From: Thermothelomyces thermophilus ATCC 42464
Lineage: Eukaryota; Ascomycota; Sordariomycetes; Sordariales; Chaetomiaceae
Length of the DNA: 64,000 nucleotides
Assembly: GCF_000226095.1 (NCBI RefSeq)
Contig: NC_016478.1
Span: 536,001-600,000, forward strand
Reading direction: 5' to 3'
Shown: positions 30,023 through 41,395 of the stretch, one piece after another
Position numbering within the stretch: the first letter of the stretch is position 1
Layout of the letters: every line of letters begins with the position of its first letter
The notes under the pieces: model-generated
What the model saw: only the letters and a program-made list of their open reading frames with translations
What the model was told of the DNA's origin: nothing
Databases searched by the model: none
Made by a program: the position numbers and the translations under genes

Positions 30023-32608
30023 CTACCTCTCCGTCACTTTCGGTACGATCCACCACTCATGGTACCCCTCCTCTGGGCGCGGCACCTGCACTTGCAGCCG
30101 CCCCCCAACGCCATCATTGCCAGACCCCTCAGCAGCGGCGGCTGCAGTCACTGCCTTTTTGACCTTCGACACGGCCATGCCCAGAGCAGTAGCAGCCTTG
30201 CTCCACCCCTTGACGCTCTCCAGCCACCGCTCATGCGAACCCACAGCGAATGCCTCGATCGCGCTCATCTTGGCCATGACTTCCAGCCCGGCATGGGCAT
30301 GGGCCGCGGCCGCGGCGGCATTGTCGAGCAGCTTGATCGTCGGCGTGTCAGGTTGGTTGACAGCGTGCGAGAATGCCTCGAACGAGGGCAGCTCCGGCAG
30401 GCCGATGTTCGCGAACGACTTCATGCGCACCTCGTAGCGGAGCGCGTCCGTTCCGTAAGGCCGTGGGGGGCGGGGGATTAGGCTGAGCCGCTGAAGGGCG
30501 ATGTAGAGGTCGCAGAAGGCGGCGGCCAGCTCCGAGGTGAGTGCTGCCTCGAGGGTGGTGACGCGGAGGTAGGACTTGGAGCGGGCATATTGTGGGCTGG
30601 AAGCGGTACTGGCGGCTTTGGCGTTGGAGGCGGTAGTGGCGGCGGCGGCGGATGACGTCTCGAGGCGATGCGTAGTAAAAAACTTGATGCGCTCGAGATG
30701 TCGAGCGCGGGTTTTGGAGAGGTGGCTGAGGTACCAGTACATGCCTGCGAGTTCGTCGGCTTGGTAGATTTCGAGCTCAAAGCCAAGCTGAACGGTCCAC
30801 TCCATCAGGCGGAGCTTGTAATGGTACGCCCAGGACGACAGCGGGAGGGAGTGGCTGGCTTCGTCTCCAGAGGGCGGGTACACGAGGGGCTTCTCCTCGG
30901 TCTGAAGCTGGAGCAGCTGGTCGATCTCCTCCGCATCGGCTTGAACCATTTCCCAGTCCTGCAGGGAGTGGAAGAGGGTCCGGCGGACGCGGCAGCGGTT
31001 CTGGCAGAAGGCACGAAATATGTCGAGGTAGGACTGCGCGGCTCGCTGGCGGAAGAGTTCCATCTGGTGAGCTATTGCGTAGCGTGGGTGGTGGGGTGCC
31101 TCGACAGAGTCGTTGGCGGGGTCGAGGAGGAGGCTGCTCGGCAGAACCACGATGGACAAGTCATCGTCGAGGACCTGGCGAATGCTAAGGCGGCCAAGAA
31201 TAACCATGTCATGAAAGAGGAAGTTCTGGAGGATGGACCGGATGAACACTAGCGGCTGCGGTTTCTGAGCTTGAAAAGTGAGGACAAAGTTCTGTGACGT
31301 GTGTCAGAGTTCGTTCATGCCGGGGGGGAATGCCGGGCCTACCAGTAGGCTTTGCGAGTCGGCATAGTTGAGGACGTTGAGCACATTGAGCCCGTCAGCT
31401 ATCAACTTCTTGAAGTGCTCATAGGTTTCCTCCGGGCTCGGCTGCACGATGGGGCGGGGTGGCATGGTACTAGCAAGCCTTCGTTGGATCTTGGTGCTGA
31501 ACGCCTCCGGAACGGGCTTCCCGAGGTGGCGGGTCTTGTTGATGGCCTCCCAGACCCCTTGCATTTGCGCCCAGGGCAGACTCAACGACTCGGGATCGCT
31601 ACGCAGCTCGCATAACTCGATTGCCCTTAGGAAAGCGGTTCTCAGCTCCAGACGAAAGGCCAACGCGTGCGCCATCTCGTCCGTTAGCTTGTGCCTTACG
31701 TCGTAGATAACATTCCGGGCCTCGATGATTTCATCACGAATTTCATATCGGTCTATCGACTCCAGGAGTGACCGGTTGTACGTATTTGTCACAAAGTCCT
31801 CTTCCTACTCGGGCATTAGCGTCGCTATTCAAGGCGTGCTCGAAAGAAATCTTACCTCATAGGAGTGCTCATGCTTGATCCGCTCGTTAACGTAGTAGCA
31901 GGACTTTAGCAATCCCAGGCAATAGGCCCTGAGAACGCGGTGCATGGGATCCCGTGAGCAGCGGTCGCCGCCATCCCTTACGAAGTCGGCATCTCTCAGC
32001 GCTCCTGGATTCGGATTTAACATCTTCTCGACGTAGAAGCTCGTGAAGAGCGTCTGGGACAGCGGGTAGCCAAGGTGCCATGCCATCTGTACGTGGTTAG
32101 ATTTGCTTGCCGACAGTTGTCAGGAAAGACGGCCAACCTCCAGGCACAACAGCTGGTCGATGATGCCCACCACCTCACTTGGGAGGAGAGGACGAGTCAC
32201 ATCGTAGTCGTCATCGAGGGACTCTCCAGGAGCTAGACAACCGCTGTCCATCTTGGGGTCCATGATCTAGGCTTGATCAGTGTGCAGCTCAGGGGAGCTC
32301 AGGGGAACTCGGCTCCGAAGAGAAAACGCACCTCGAGAGCCCCGACGGACTCAAACAAGCTGAAAAAGCCATCCTTAATGAGCTCACCAGGTTCCAAGGC
32401 TGTTAAGGGACGGAGTGCCAATTGTCAGCATGGGGTCGGGTAGGACAAGATCGCAGCCCGAACGCTCTGGCTTACTGGCAGCGGCGGACAAGAATTTTTG
32501 CGTGATGTCCTGGGCCACGATGCCTTCGCTGGAAAGGGGCGGCGGCGGCGGTTCTTGAGAGGCGTCAAAGTGCGGGACTGGGGTTGGGTCGTTGATGCTG
32601 AGGTCCAT
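30023..32608 (-). CDS. NatC N-terminal acetyltransferase auxiliary subunit NAA35/MAK10
   Basis: Scaffold subunit of NatC, which with catalytic Naa30 and Naa38 acetylates protein N-termini beginning Met-Leu/Ile/Phe on cytosolic ribosomes. Six exons on the minus strand: 32608-32476, 32399-32332, 32266-32138, 32086-31856, 31804-31343 and 31291-30023, giving 763 aa. Hallmarks appear in order across the joins: QDITQKFL, TLEPGELIKDGFFSLFES, then IMDPKMDSGCLAPGES starting exon 3, RPLLPSEVVGIIDQLL, MAWHLGYPLSQTLFTS in exon 4, and FVLTFQAQKPQPLVFIRSIL at the start of exon 6. The C-terminus ends HEWWIVPKVTER. Three of the five introns are exactly 51 nt. The open frame continues upstream of 32608 (ADDWSKCSELMDL), so a further 5' exon with an earlier start is possible. 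Confidence 0.92.
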
Positions 32609-33853
32609 GAGTTCTGAGCATTTTGACCAGTCGTCAGCAGTTAGACTCGTGTCACCCGAGGGCGAGACATCCTGATGAGCGTCTTCGCATACCCTTGTCC
32701 AAGGGTACCATGATGGAGACCCTCTTGCGTCGCCCTCGTTCTCTCTGCTTGCCAGGCTATGGCGAATGAAGTGCCCGAAGCACCCTGAGATCGTGTGTCG
32801 CTTCAACCGCAGACAAGTGGGGGTACACGCTTGCAATGTACAGTGTTTCCTGCTTCGGCTTTGTGTGTACATGCAGTACATGCAATCGCCTCGAAAGTCA
32901 GTGGGGCATAGATATGCCCAGCATCAAGCGGGACGAAACTGGGACAACGGTTACCGTAGTGTTCCTCTAAAACATCTTTTGGTGGTCACAAAGTAGAGGT
33001 GAACAATCCGCGGTTTGCTAAACACATTATTACCATAAATGGATTATACCTCCGTACAACGGTATATTTGCGTGTTGTTGAAGAAGTCAGGTTCTGGAGC
33101 TAAAAGAACTATGCAAAAATAGGAAAGTGGGCGAGTCATCGAAAGAATAATGGAAACGGCGGCGTTTCAGGGAAAGAGCGAGGCACACCCGAATATTCAC
33201 CATGTTTCCTTCAGAGACAACGGCCGTTTTGATACTCTCATTTATCCTTTACTTCATTTTATTTCTCTTCATAAATGTGGTTCTCTCCATGCGCGCCAAT
33301 GCACGGAGGACAAACCGAGGGAGTTCCCTTGGTCTATTGATGACTTGGACGTCCTTCACCGAGGCCATCCTAGACTGCCGAGACAGCTCTCACCACTTCT
33401 CTGTGCCACTGATTTAGTTGGGCAACTTTTAAGCTTCACAATCAACCAAGATCGTCGTCATTGGGAATTGAGACCTTCTGTGGCAGGGCCTCCGAGCGAT
33501 TGAAGCCGGACGCTGCATCTGCATCGCTCAGTCTTCCGCACTGACTCCAGAATGTGGCATGTACGGGGGTATATAGATAGGTTCGACGGACGGCTCTCTC
33601 AAACCTGCTCATGGTAGGCAGATATTAGGAGCTCTCCTCCGTCCCACGACACAACAGTAATGGCGCCGTACATGCTTGGAAGCTCCTTGTCAAGGTTCTC
33701 TATCGAGTCAACCCCAATATGATACAGTCCTAACGCTCACAGGTGCCAGAAGCAACGGGACCCTTGTTGTAGACCGTTCTCCCAGTTTAACTCCTCGGCC
33801 CAAGAGAGCCTCCTCTACCGCAGCCCGTCGCCCGTCATCGTATCCCTTCCGAC
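32609..33853. other. Intergenic region between NAA35-like and ATP15-like genes
   Basis: About 1.2 kb, becoming AT-richer around 33000-33350. It may contain the NAA35 leader and an extra 5' exon. A CTCCGTA word lies at about 33050. No recognisable gene. Confidence 0.5.
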
Positions 33854-34302
33854 TTAAGCGGTACCACCGGTCGCAGCGCTCTCGACGGCCGCCTGAGCAT
33901 TAGCATCGGCCAGGTTTCTCAGCTCGCCCTGCTTGCCGTTCTGTGTTCGGAATTCGCGAAAGAATCGGTGATCAGTCTGTGTGTTCCCCTCGTCCGTGCT
34001 GGGCCCCTTCACAGCTCTCACTTACCGTCCACTTTGCAAATCTCAGCTCCTGCTGGCCTCGGCGCTCAGCCGCGAGTCTCTTATCCTCCTTCAAGCTGCG
34101 GCGCAGAGCGCGGGCGGCGACCGCGAGGTAGCGGTTGTAGCTGTGGGAAATCGCAAGGTTGCGTTAGCTCCTGCCCTTTCTGCCGCACGCCTCTCGGCCG
34201 CAACCCGTCCTCCTCCGCACCGTAGCGGGTAAAACAACGAGAAAAGTAGGCAAGGGGACAATTGACTCACGTAATGCCAGCGGCTTTCCACGCGAACGTC
34301 AT
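33854..34302 (-). CDS. ATP synthase F1 subunit epsilon (mitochondrial, ATP15-like), three small exons
   Basis: Small central-stalk subunit of mitochondrial F1Fo-ATP synthase. Exons on the minus strand are 34302-34271 (32 nt), 34140-34026 (115 nt) and 33940-33854 (87 nt), giving 77 aa, close to the usual size for the family. The exons are too short to stand out as open frames and were found by splicing: GTGAGT and GTAAGT donors, CACAG acceptors, phases 2 and 0. The protein starts MTFAWKAAGITYNRYLAVAA, the nearly invariant N-terminus of this subunit (WK-A-G-YNRY), followed by ALRRSLKEDKRLAAERRG and LRFAKW. The C-terminus is Ala/Asn-rich. The ATG has a good context (CCAAA before ATG). The neighbouring gene upstream on the same strand is QCR2, another oxidative-phosphorylation gene. 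Confidence 0.92.
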
Positions 34303-34798
34303 TTTGGCGAGTTTGGCTGGTTGGCTGGTTGCGCTGTCTTGCTGGATCGGGATCCGTTTCTGGCGAGAAAAGGCTCGCGCACCGACCCGAGAAGCTCCGC
34401 TCAGCCTTCAAGTCACGTGATCCAGCGGGCCTCCTGAATATCGGCTCTTCCGCTTCGCTCCGACCGGCATTGCATCACGAACATTGATGGCAGGACGACT
34501 TCGATGGCAACGGGAAAAAGCTCCTTAGCCGGCGACGGATAGAAATGAGAGCAGCATACTTTGACAACAAATGAGTTCATGATACACAGCGGCACGCACG
34601 CACTGCCCAAACTCCCACATATGCCAACACATACACCCCTCCTCCTAAGCTCTGCGCTTGTGTCACAGACATAGGAAACCGAGTTAGCTCTAAAGATCAC
34701 TATATGCACAATGTGGTGACGAGCCGCGAGTTTACGACGGCGGAGGCTGTTGGTACATTTCCCGCTTTCCCCCTTCTCCGGTCTACAAAACTCCCCGT
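34303..34798. other. Short intergenic region between QCR2 and ATP15 genes
   Basis: 496 bp holding the QCR2 3' UTR and the ATP15 promoter. No gene seen. Confidence 0.55.
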
Positions 34799-36387
34799 CT
34801 ATACCTTGAGCCCAAGGTCCTCGGCGAACGGCAAGACGTGCAGATCGCCCACCGCCGCCACCGATGCCTTGCCCTCTAGTAGTGTCTTGGCCGCCTGCAG
34901 AAGCGGGTTAGCGAATGCTCGTACCCAGGGCAAATGTACGTTGAAGACACTCACAGCCTTGAGCTTATCAGTAGTCACGGCCTCCAGGGCCTTTACCGTC
35001 TCGGCAACCTTCAGCGGCTGGCTAAAACCGTGGATCAGGTCGGTGCCGGCGTGCAAGAGACCAGTACCAACGACCTCGCCGCCCGAGAGCAGGTTGAACT
35101 TGGCCTTGGCGATGGCCTTGACCAGGTTCTCCTGCGAGACACCACCCTCGGCAACGCTCTTGAGAGCCTTGACCGACTCCTCAGCGGCCTTGCGAACCGC
35201 AGCGGCCGGGCCGTTGATCTGGATGGTCAGGAGGCCGGCATCAGAGTAGGCAAAGTTGGTGGCCTTGACAGTCGAGCCTGGAGCGGCAGTGGCAGCCTTG
35301 GACAGGAGCGAGAAGCCGGGCGACCACTTGATGTTGGACTCGCCGCCGAGAAGCCCGACGAGAACGGCAGTCTCGGGCTGGCTGGAGCTGAGAGCAGCAC
35401 CGGGGAAGGCAAGCACCATCGCGTTGCGGCCGGGCCTGGCGATCCGCTGCTCACCGCCGTAGTACTTGGAGGCGGCGTTGGAGAGCGAGGACGAGGACTG
35501 CGCGGGCACCGCCTTGAAGAAGGGCTCGATCCACTTGGAGAGGCCGGCATCGCTGGCGCCGTCAGCGACCACGGCAATGTTGCCCTTGGTGAAGGCAGCC
35601 TCAGCGAAAGCAGCCACCGAGTTCTCGTTCAGGTAGGAAGAGATGGGGGTGCTAGGAGTCGGGTAGAGAGGGGCACCGAGGCCGGTATGGAAGGCAACTG
35701 AGTGGGCAGCATCGAGGGCGATGGCGGCCGCGTCGAGCTTGGCCTGCTTCTGGTGGATGACGTTGACGACCTCCTCGTGGTACTCGTGAGCTATTCACAA
35801 TGGTGAGCACAAGCCATCGTCTATGCGACACGACACGAGGGGCCTTGTGACGCACTAGTATACCGTGTCTGCGAGAGCACCTCTGCGAGGAGTTCGGTGA
35901 AGTAGGGAAGGTCGTCGCGGAGGAAGTTGGCCTGGAGAACAAGGGCTTCCCGGGTGTGATACGCGTTCAATTGGCCGCCGAGCAGCTCAACCTCGCGGGT
36001 GATGCGAAGGGCGGAGCGTTTTTGGGTGTTCTGTCGACGAAATGTAAATTAGCTCATCGCCGTTGTTGATGCGCCAACGCGGCCGTCCTCGGCCAGCGCC
36101 GCAGAAAAAAACAACCAGGAAAGACCTGCCTTGAAGGCAAACTCCTCCAATCCGACCGTCAGGCCTGGGAGAGGCTCGTAGCGGGTGCCGGCCTTGGCGA
36201 CGACGGCGAGGCGGGTGGTCGGGCCATTGTCGTCGCGGGAGGCAACCTTGACGCCGGCGATGGTGGTCGGCTCGTAAGATGGCTTGGGCGAAGCAGCAGC
36301 CGCAAATCCGCGCTGCGCAAGCTTCGCAGCTCCCTGGCGGCGGAGAGCCAGCTGGCTGCCCCTCGACAGAGCCGGTCTGCAGATCAT
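34799..36387 (-). CDS. Cytochrome bc1 complex core protein 2 (QCR2), mitochondrial
   Basis: Core subunit of respiratory complex III on the matrix side, a member of the M16 metallopeptidase fold lacking the zinc motif. Four exons: 36387-36130, 36030-35856, 35790-34955 and 34894-34799, giving 454 aa. The N-terminus MICRPALSRGSQLALRRQGA, Arg/Ala-rich without acids, is a mitochondrial presequence. Landmarks: TTRLAVVAKAGTRYEPLPGL, GLEEFAFK|NTQKRSALRI across the first join, VELLGGQLNAY where active peptidases have HxxEH, and the C-terminus GKASVAAVGDLHVLPFAEDL. The first intron (36031-36129) starts GC rather than GT. The last (34895-34954) is 60 nt with no stop, so an unspliced reading stays open with 20 extra residues; GTGAGT, GCTAAC and CTGCAG show it is an intron. 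Confidence 0.94.
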
Positions 36388-36901
36388 GGTTTGGGGGAGA
36401 GGGCCGTTTGTCGTCAATTGACAATTCTGAAGGTGCAGCACACTGCGTGAGGGAGCTCTTGTCGACCTCAGCAACGGGTTCCGAAAATTCCCTGGGAGGT
36501 TCCCGGTATGACGGAAAAATTGGCTGTGCCGAGACCGTGCTTCCGGCTCAGTCGAACAAACTGGTGCACTGGCCCGAATTCACTATGCCAGTCTCCCAGC
36601 AGAGCGTCAGCATTGAACCGCAAGCAGCGATTGGCCAGCCTCCTTTTGGACATGCCCCGCGCCCGCCGTCCAAATTTGCCTTTGGATGGTGACTCGATGC
36701 AGTGGCCAGCCTGCCATCAAAAATTATTGAGCTTGTTCTCCAGTCCCCCACCACGCAATCCATTTCCTTCGGGTGCTGCACCTTACATCCGCCGGGAACC
36801 TTCAATGAGTCTCCGGTAGCAACCGTGACAGCTCTAGAGATAGTGAGAGGATCTCTAGACGCTAACACTCAAAACTCAACAACGGTTCCCGCGGCGCCGT
36901 C
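36388..36901. promoter_or_regulatory. Divergent promoter region of QCR2 and RPC82
   Basis: 514 bp between the start codons of the minus-strand QCR2 gene and the plus-strand RPC82 gene. Both promoters must lie here. No individual binding site is claimed. Confidence 0.55.
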
Positions 36902-39158
36902 ATGTTGGTGGTGAGTCGGCCTTTCGCGTCGCCGGTCGCATACTGCATGTCGCGGGCGCACGACCAACCAAATTATGCCGGCTCGATGCACTGACTTGAA
37001 GGACAGACAAAACCGGCTGCAGAGCTTTGCGCTCTGCTCGTTGATGAACTCCATGGCGAGCTCCCTTCCGTATGTATTTGCTGACGTGCGATGGCTTTGT
37101 GAAATCTTGCGCTCGTGTGCCCGACACTAACCGAACGGCTTTCCCCCCCCCCCCCAAGAGAATCTTTGCGATGCTCCTAAGCAAAGGCCGCTCGACCGTT
37201 CCCCAGCTTTCCCAGTATACATCTATGACGCCGCGCCAGGTTCGCCATGGCCTTGCTGTGCTCCAGCAACACAACCTGCTCTTCTACCATGTTGACCCCG
37301 GCGCTGAGTTCGCATACTACGAGGCGAATCCCGACCATGCCTACAACCTAATCCGCAGTGGCAAGATTCTTGAAATGATCGACACCACTTTCGGAGCGCC
37401 GGCCAAGGACGTCATGCAGAGCCTCCTCCTCTCGGGCCAGACAAGGATATCGGATCTGGTCGCCGCGTACCAGGAGAAGATTGAGCAAGCAAATAAGTCA
37501 GCGGCTGGTGTTGGGAATGAAGACGAGGTCGGGGCCGAGCCGAACGGTCTACATGGGGATTCTCAGTCGTCCAAGAAGACCGGACCGTTAGTCAAGAGCA
37601 CCGCCCATCTCAACAGCATCATCTGTCGGCTGGTGGAGGCCGAGCTGATCGACGTCGTCCATGCCAAATCCTTCGAGAGCCCGGAAGATGTTCTCAAGAG
37701 CGTCGAAAAGGAGGTCATGGACAAATACTTTCCCAATGGAGTGAAGGGAAACAAAGCCAAAGCGGAGCTACAGGAGAGGATCGCTGAAGGTCTGCGCAAA
37801 GTTCGCGGCGAGTCCAAGTCGCTCAAGCGCAAGCTGGAGCAGAACGGCACGGCAGCGAAAAGACGGAAGCTCATGTCTGGTATTGGCGCGGTGAACGGTG
37901 TCCAAGATGAGGATATGGACCCTGCGCTTGATGTGGGTGGCATTGAACCCTGGGTAGCAGGGTTTGGGATCGCGATGCTGACTGTTTGCAGCCGAGACAA
38001 GTTATCCGGATAAACTACGAGAAGTGCCTCGTCGATCTGCGCAACCGACGGCTGGTCCAATACGCAAGCGACATGATTGGCGAAACCACGGCATACGTTT
38101 ACGGCATTTTGCTAAAGCTGCTCACTAAAGACGTGCCGCGTTGCCGCTTAGATCCTGTGCTGGATGCCGAGAACGACAATGACGAGGGCGAGAAGGGCCC
38201 GGGGTCCGTCACGACCGAGCAGATTCTCGACAATTTGAAGACGTCTGTCGACCTTTCTCTGGGGATAGGGAAAGCAGAGAGACGGCACATTTCCTCAACC
38301 GCAGCTGAGAAGATCGAGCGGTACCCGCCACAAAAGAAGGTTTTGATTGAGGAGGCCGAAGTAGACGGTGAAGCCAGCGCGGACGAGGATGAAGGCGACG
38401 ACGAGTCCAGCGAGGAGTCGGATTACGAATCGGATTACAAAGCGCCGACGACCAACGGCACCAACGGCGTGAACGGGACGAACGGCACCAGGGTCAAGTT
38501 TGAAGATGCCACGGCACCCAAGGAGCGCCGAATGGACCGGCCTACTCAGCTCCGGCAACACCTCCTCATCCTTGCGGAGAGCACGCAGCACTTTGTGCGA
38601 CACTGCGGTCCGGACGAGTGGACGGTCGACTTCGGCCCCGTCATGAACTCGTTGCGCGAGGCGGAACTTGACTCTGTGATTGAGCGTACATGCGGCCGGC
38701 AGGGCCTCCGACTGGTGCGCATCTTGCGTGCAAAGGGGAAGCTCGACGAAAAAGCGCTCCCCAACGTGGCGCTCATGCGCAAGCCAGAGCTGCAGCAGAA
38801 GATGCTCGAGATGCAGACTGCCGGCTTCGTCTCGGTGCAGGAAGTCCCCCGCGACGTGAAGGCCGACGTCAAGAAGTCCTTCTTCCTCTGGTACTGCGAC
38901 ATCGACCGCTCCCTCAAACGGCTACTAGATACGAGCTACAGGACGATGGTACACTGCCTTCAAGTTCTGGAGGCGTTGCGTCAGAAGGAACGGGACGTGC
39001 TGGAGACGACCAAGCGAACCGACGTCCGGGGCCGCGAGAGGGACATCATGCGGAAGTCATACTATGAGCGATACTCGCGGTTCCTGGACTGCGAGCGGAA
39101 GCTCTTCGCGCAGGTTATGCGTATCGATGACCTTGTCTCGGTGCTCAGAGATTTCTAA
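36902..39158 (+). CDS. DNA-directed RNA polymerase III subunit RPC82 (RPC3/C82)
   Basis: Subunit of the C82-C34-C31 initiation subcomplex of RNA polymerase III in the nucleus. Exons 36902-36910, 37007-37069, 37159-37932 and 37992-39158 give 670 aa. The first coding exon is only ATG TTG GTG (9 nt). The second encodes TKPAAELCALLVDELHGELPS. The acceptor of exon 3 lies after a run of 13 C. Winged-helix repeats typical of C82 include IFAMLLSKGRSTVPQLSQYT with VRHGLAVLQQHNLLFYH, then LNSIICRLVEAELIDVVHAK, VIRINYEKCLVDLRNRRLVQ, and GRQGLRLVRILRAKGKLDEK with MLEMQTAGFVSVQEVP. Between them is an acidic, disordered Asn/Gly/Thr-rich insert (about 38340-38520). The C-terminus KLFAQVMRIDDLVSVLRDF is a coiled segment. 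The length fits fungal C82. Confidence 0.94.
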
Positions 39159-40014
39159 AAAGGTCAACCCGTGTATCCGGGCGAGAATTTTTGTCTCTAT
39201 CAGTCTTGATCTCGGTGGTTCATAAACACAAAACACATTGCATTTGCGGCGTGATCTGGTTGGAGCGGACAAAATATTGGGACCGGAAGCTGGGTTGTTT
39301 TGACGGCATTTATCTGGCTGGCGTTTCTCGGCGGCTGCATTTTTGCATTTCTCATGGGTTGTCTCAAGGTGCCTTTAGGATTTGCAAAGATACAATGTTG
39401 ACTGCTTCCTGGTATTGATTTGGAGGGCAATACTGCAGTCCCGAGGCCATTCATTCAACTACCACCGCTAGCATTCTCCATTAGGTCCGCTACAAAGTGT
39501 CCATCGGCACAACGTCTCGTAGTGTATATTGTATGTACATAGGTCGGCTATGTACACAGCAAACGCGGCATGGGATGCATTGAGTTACGAGAGCACCGAG
39601 TACCTCCGTAGTGTATGTACTGTATGTAATCCGTACTGTACAGTACCTACGGAGTACGGGACAGAGTTCCGGATCTCGGCTGCACGATAAGCGATAAGCA
39701 CCAAGGACCTGCAGCATTGGTCAGGGGTAGTTAGTGGTCGCGCGGCCCGCGTCTGGCCCCCGCTGTCGGAGCTAGGAAAGCGGACTCGAATAATATTTTT
39801 TTTTTTTTTTTTTGAGGGATCGGGCGGTGACTGACCGAGAATAAGTCGGAGCAGCTGCTCTTCCCGACTGTCGAGTACTGTGTAAACATCCCACCCACAA
39901 AGAGCCTTTCATTAATTTGCGCCCGCCGGTCCCGACGCTTTCCCGTGTGTCAATTTGAGCCTGTGTTTTTGTTTCGTTGTTTTCTCATCAGCCCACAAAT
40001 CAATAACCGACAAA
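39159..40014. other. Intergenic region with T run and TACGGAGTA words
   Basis: Holds the RPC82 3' end and the promoter of the carrier gene. A cluster of CTCCGTA/TACGGAGTAC words lies at about 39603-39657 and a T run of about 17 at 39798-39813. No tRNA-like fold was found next to the T run, so I do not call a Pol III terminator. Confidence 0.5.
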
Positions 40015-41395
40015 ATGTCCCCTCCGATGGCTGGCGCGAAGGAGAAGGAGTCGAACCTGGCAAGGTTGTTGGGGTCCGGTATGTCGCATTTGGTTTTTGT
40101 CTTGTGTTAGAGACCTCAATGGGATAAATGTTAACCGTTGCTGCTTGTTCTAGGCTCCGCCGGTATTGCCGAACTGGCGATCTTCCATCCCGTGCGTTCA
40201 ACCCATTACGGCCGCGATGCCGGATTCCAGGGGGGACTTATAGCGTCCGGTTGAAATGGCGGCCCGGGCTGACGTGGCGTGGTGGAGGACAGGTCGATAC
40301 GATCGCGAAGCGTCTCATGAGCAACGAGGGAAAGGTGCGCAACACTTGGTCCCAAAGGAGGAACTCCGTTGATGTGTTCAAGAAAAAAGAATTGGGACTG
40401 ACTCGGCGATCCGCGGAAATTAGGTCAGCTCCCTGTCGCAGCTCAACACCGTCATCTTCAAGGACAAGGCTAGCGCGCCATTGGGAAGGAAGTTTGTCTC
40501 GCTTTTCCCCGGCCTCGGTTACGCCGCCGGCTACAAGGTGCTGCAGCGGGTGTACAAGTACGGCGGGCAGCCCGTGGCGCGCGACTTCCTCAGCAAACAC
40601 TACGGCAAGGACTTTGAGAACGCCTTCGGCAAGAAGACCGGCAAGGCGATCATGCACTCGACTGCGGGAAGGTGAGATCCATTTTTTTGGCTGGTTGGGG
40701 GAACGAAGAGGGGGGCGTGGGCTGACAGGAGGCGATTCGCAGTCTTATCGGCATCGGCGAGATCATCCTGTTGCCGCTCGACGTGCTCAAGATCAAGCGC
40801 CAGACCAACCCCGAGGCGTTCCGTGGTCGCGGCATCTTCAAGATCATCAAGGATGAAGGATTCGGCCTGTACAGGGGCTGGGGCTGGACGGCGGCGCGGA
40901 ACGCCCCCGGTTCTTTTGCGGTATGTGTTACACGAGTTTGCTCGCCCTCCCCGAGCGGCTCTTGACGTTCATATGCTGACCCGACCAAGCTGTTCGGTGG
41001 TTCGGCCTTCGCCAAGGAGTTCCTCTTCAAGCTGCAAGACTACAACAAGGCGACGTGGTTCCAGAACCTTGTGGCGTCCATTGCGGGCGCGTCCGCCTCG
41101 CTGGTCGTGTCGGCGCCGCTCGACGTCATCAAGACGCGCATCCAGAACCGCAACTTCGAGAACCCCGAGAGTGGCTTCCGCATCCTGAGCAACATGGCCA
41201 GGAAGGAGGGCCCCACCGCCTTCTTCAAGGGCCTCGTTCCCAAGGTGAGTCGGCCGCAATACTCGGAACGGATAGCAGGGCGGTGATGATTGACAAACGT
41301 ACTCGCAGCTCCTCATGACCGGCCCGAAGCTCGTCTTCTCCTTCTGGCTGGCGCAGACACTCATTCCCGCCTTCGACACGGCTTTCAGGAAGTGA
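40015..41395 (+). CDS. Mitochondrial GTP/GDP carrier (GGC1/YHM1, SLC25-like)
   Basis: Inner-membrane exchanger of GTP and GDP needed for mitochondrial nucleotide and iron metabolism in yeast. Seven exons: 40015-40078, 40154-40191, 40293-40334, 40424-40671, 40743-40920, 40990-41244 and 41309-41395, giving 303 aa, a standard carrier size. The family-specific first repeat is split over two introns: SAGIAELAIFHP then VDTIAKRLMSNEGK. Later come SLIGIGEIILLPLDVLKIKR and SAPLDVIKTRIQNRNF, followed by GPTAFFKGLVPK and LLMTGPKLVFSFWLAQTLIP. The HPVDTIAKRLMSN and LLPLDVLKIKRQTNPEAF patterns single out the Ggc1/Yhm1 branch rather than ADP/ATP or citrate carriers. All intron phases agree (1,0,0,2,0,0). 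Confidence 0.92.

Noticed and set aside
34934-35701. 255-codon plus-strand frame inside QCR2
   Set aside because: Antisense shadow of the QCR2 coding exon; its Gly/Arg/Leu composition reflects the codon bias of the real gene.
39798-39813. T run as a Pol III terminator
   Set aside because: No tRNA or 5S-like gene precedes it on either strand; a plain homopolymer in a promoter region is more likely.
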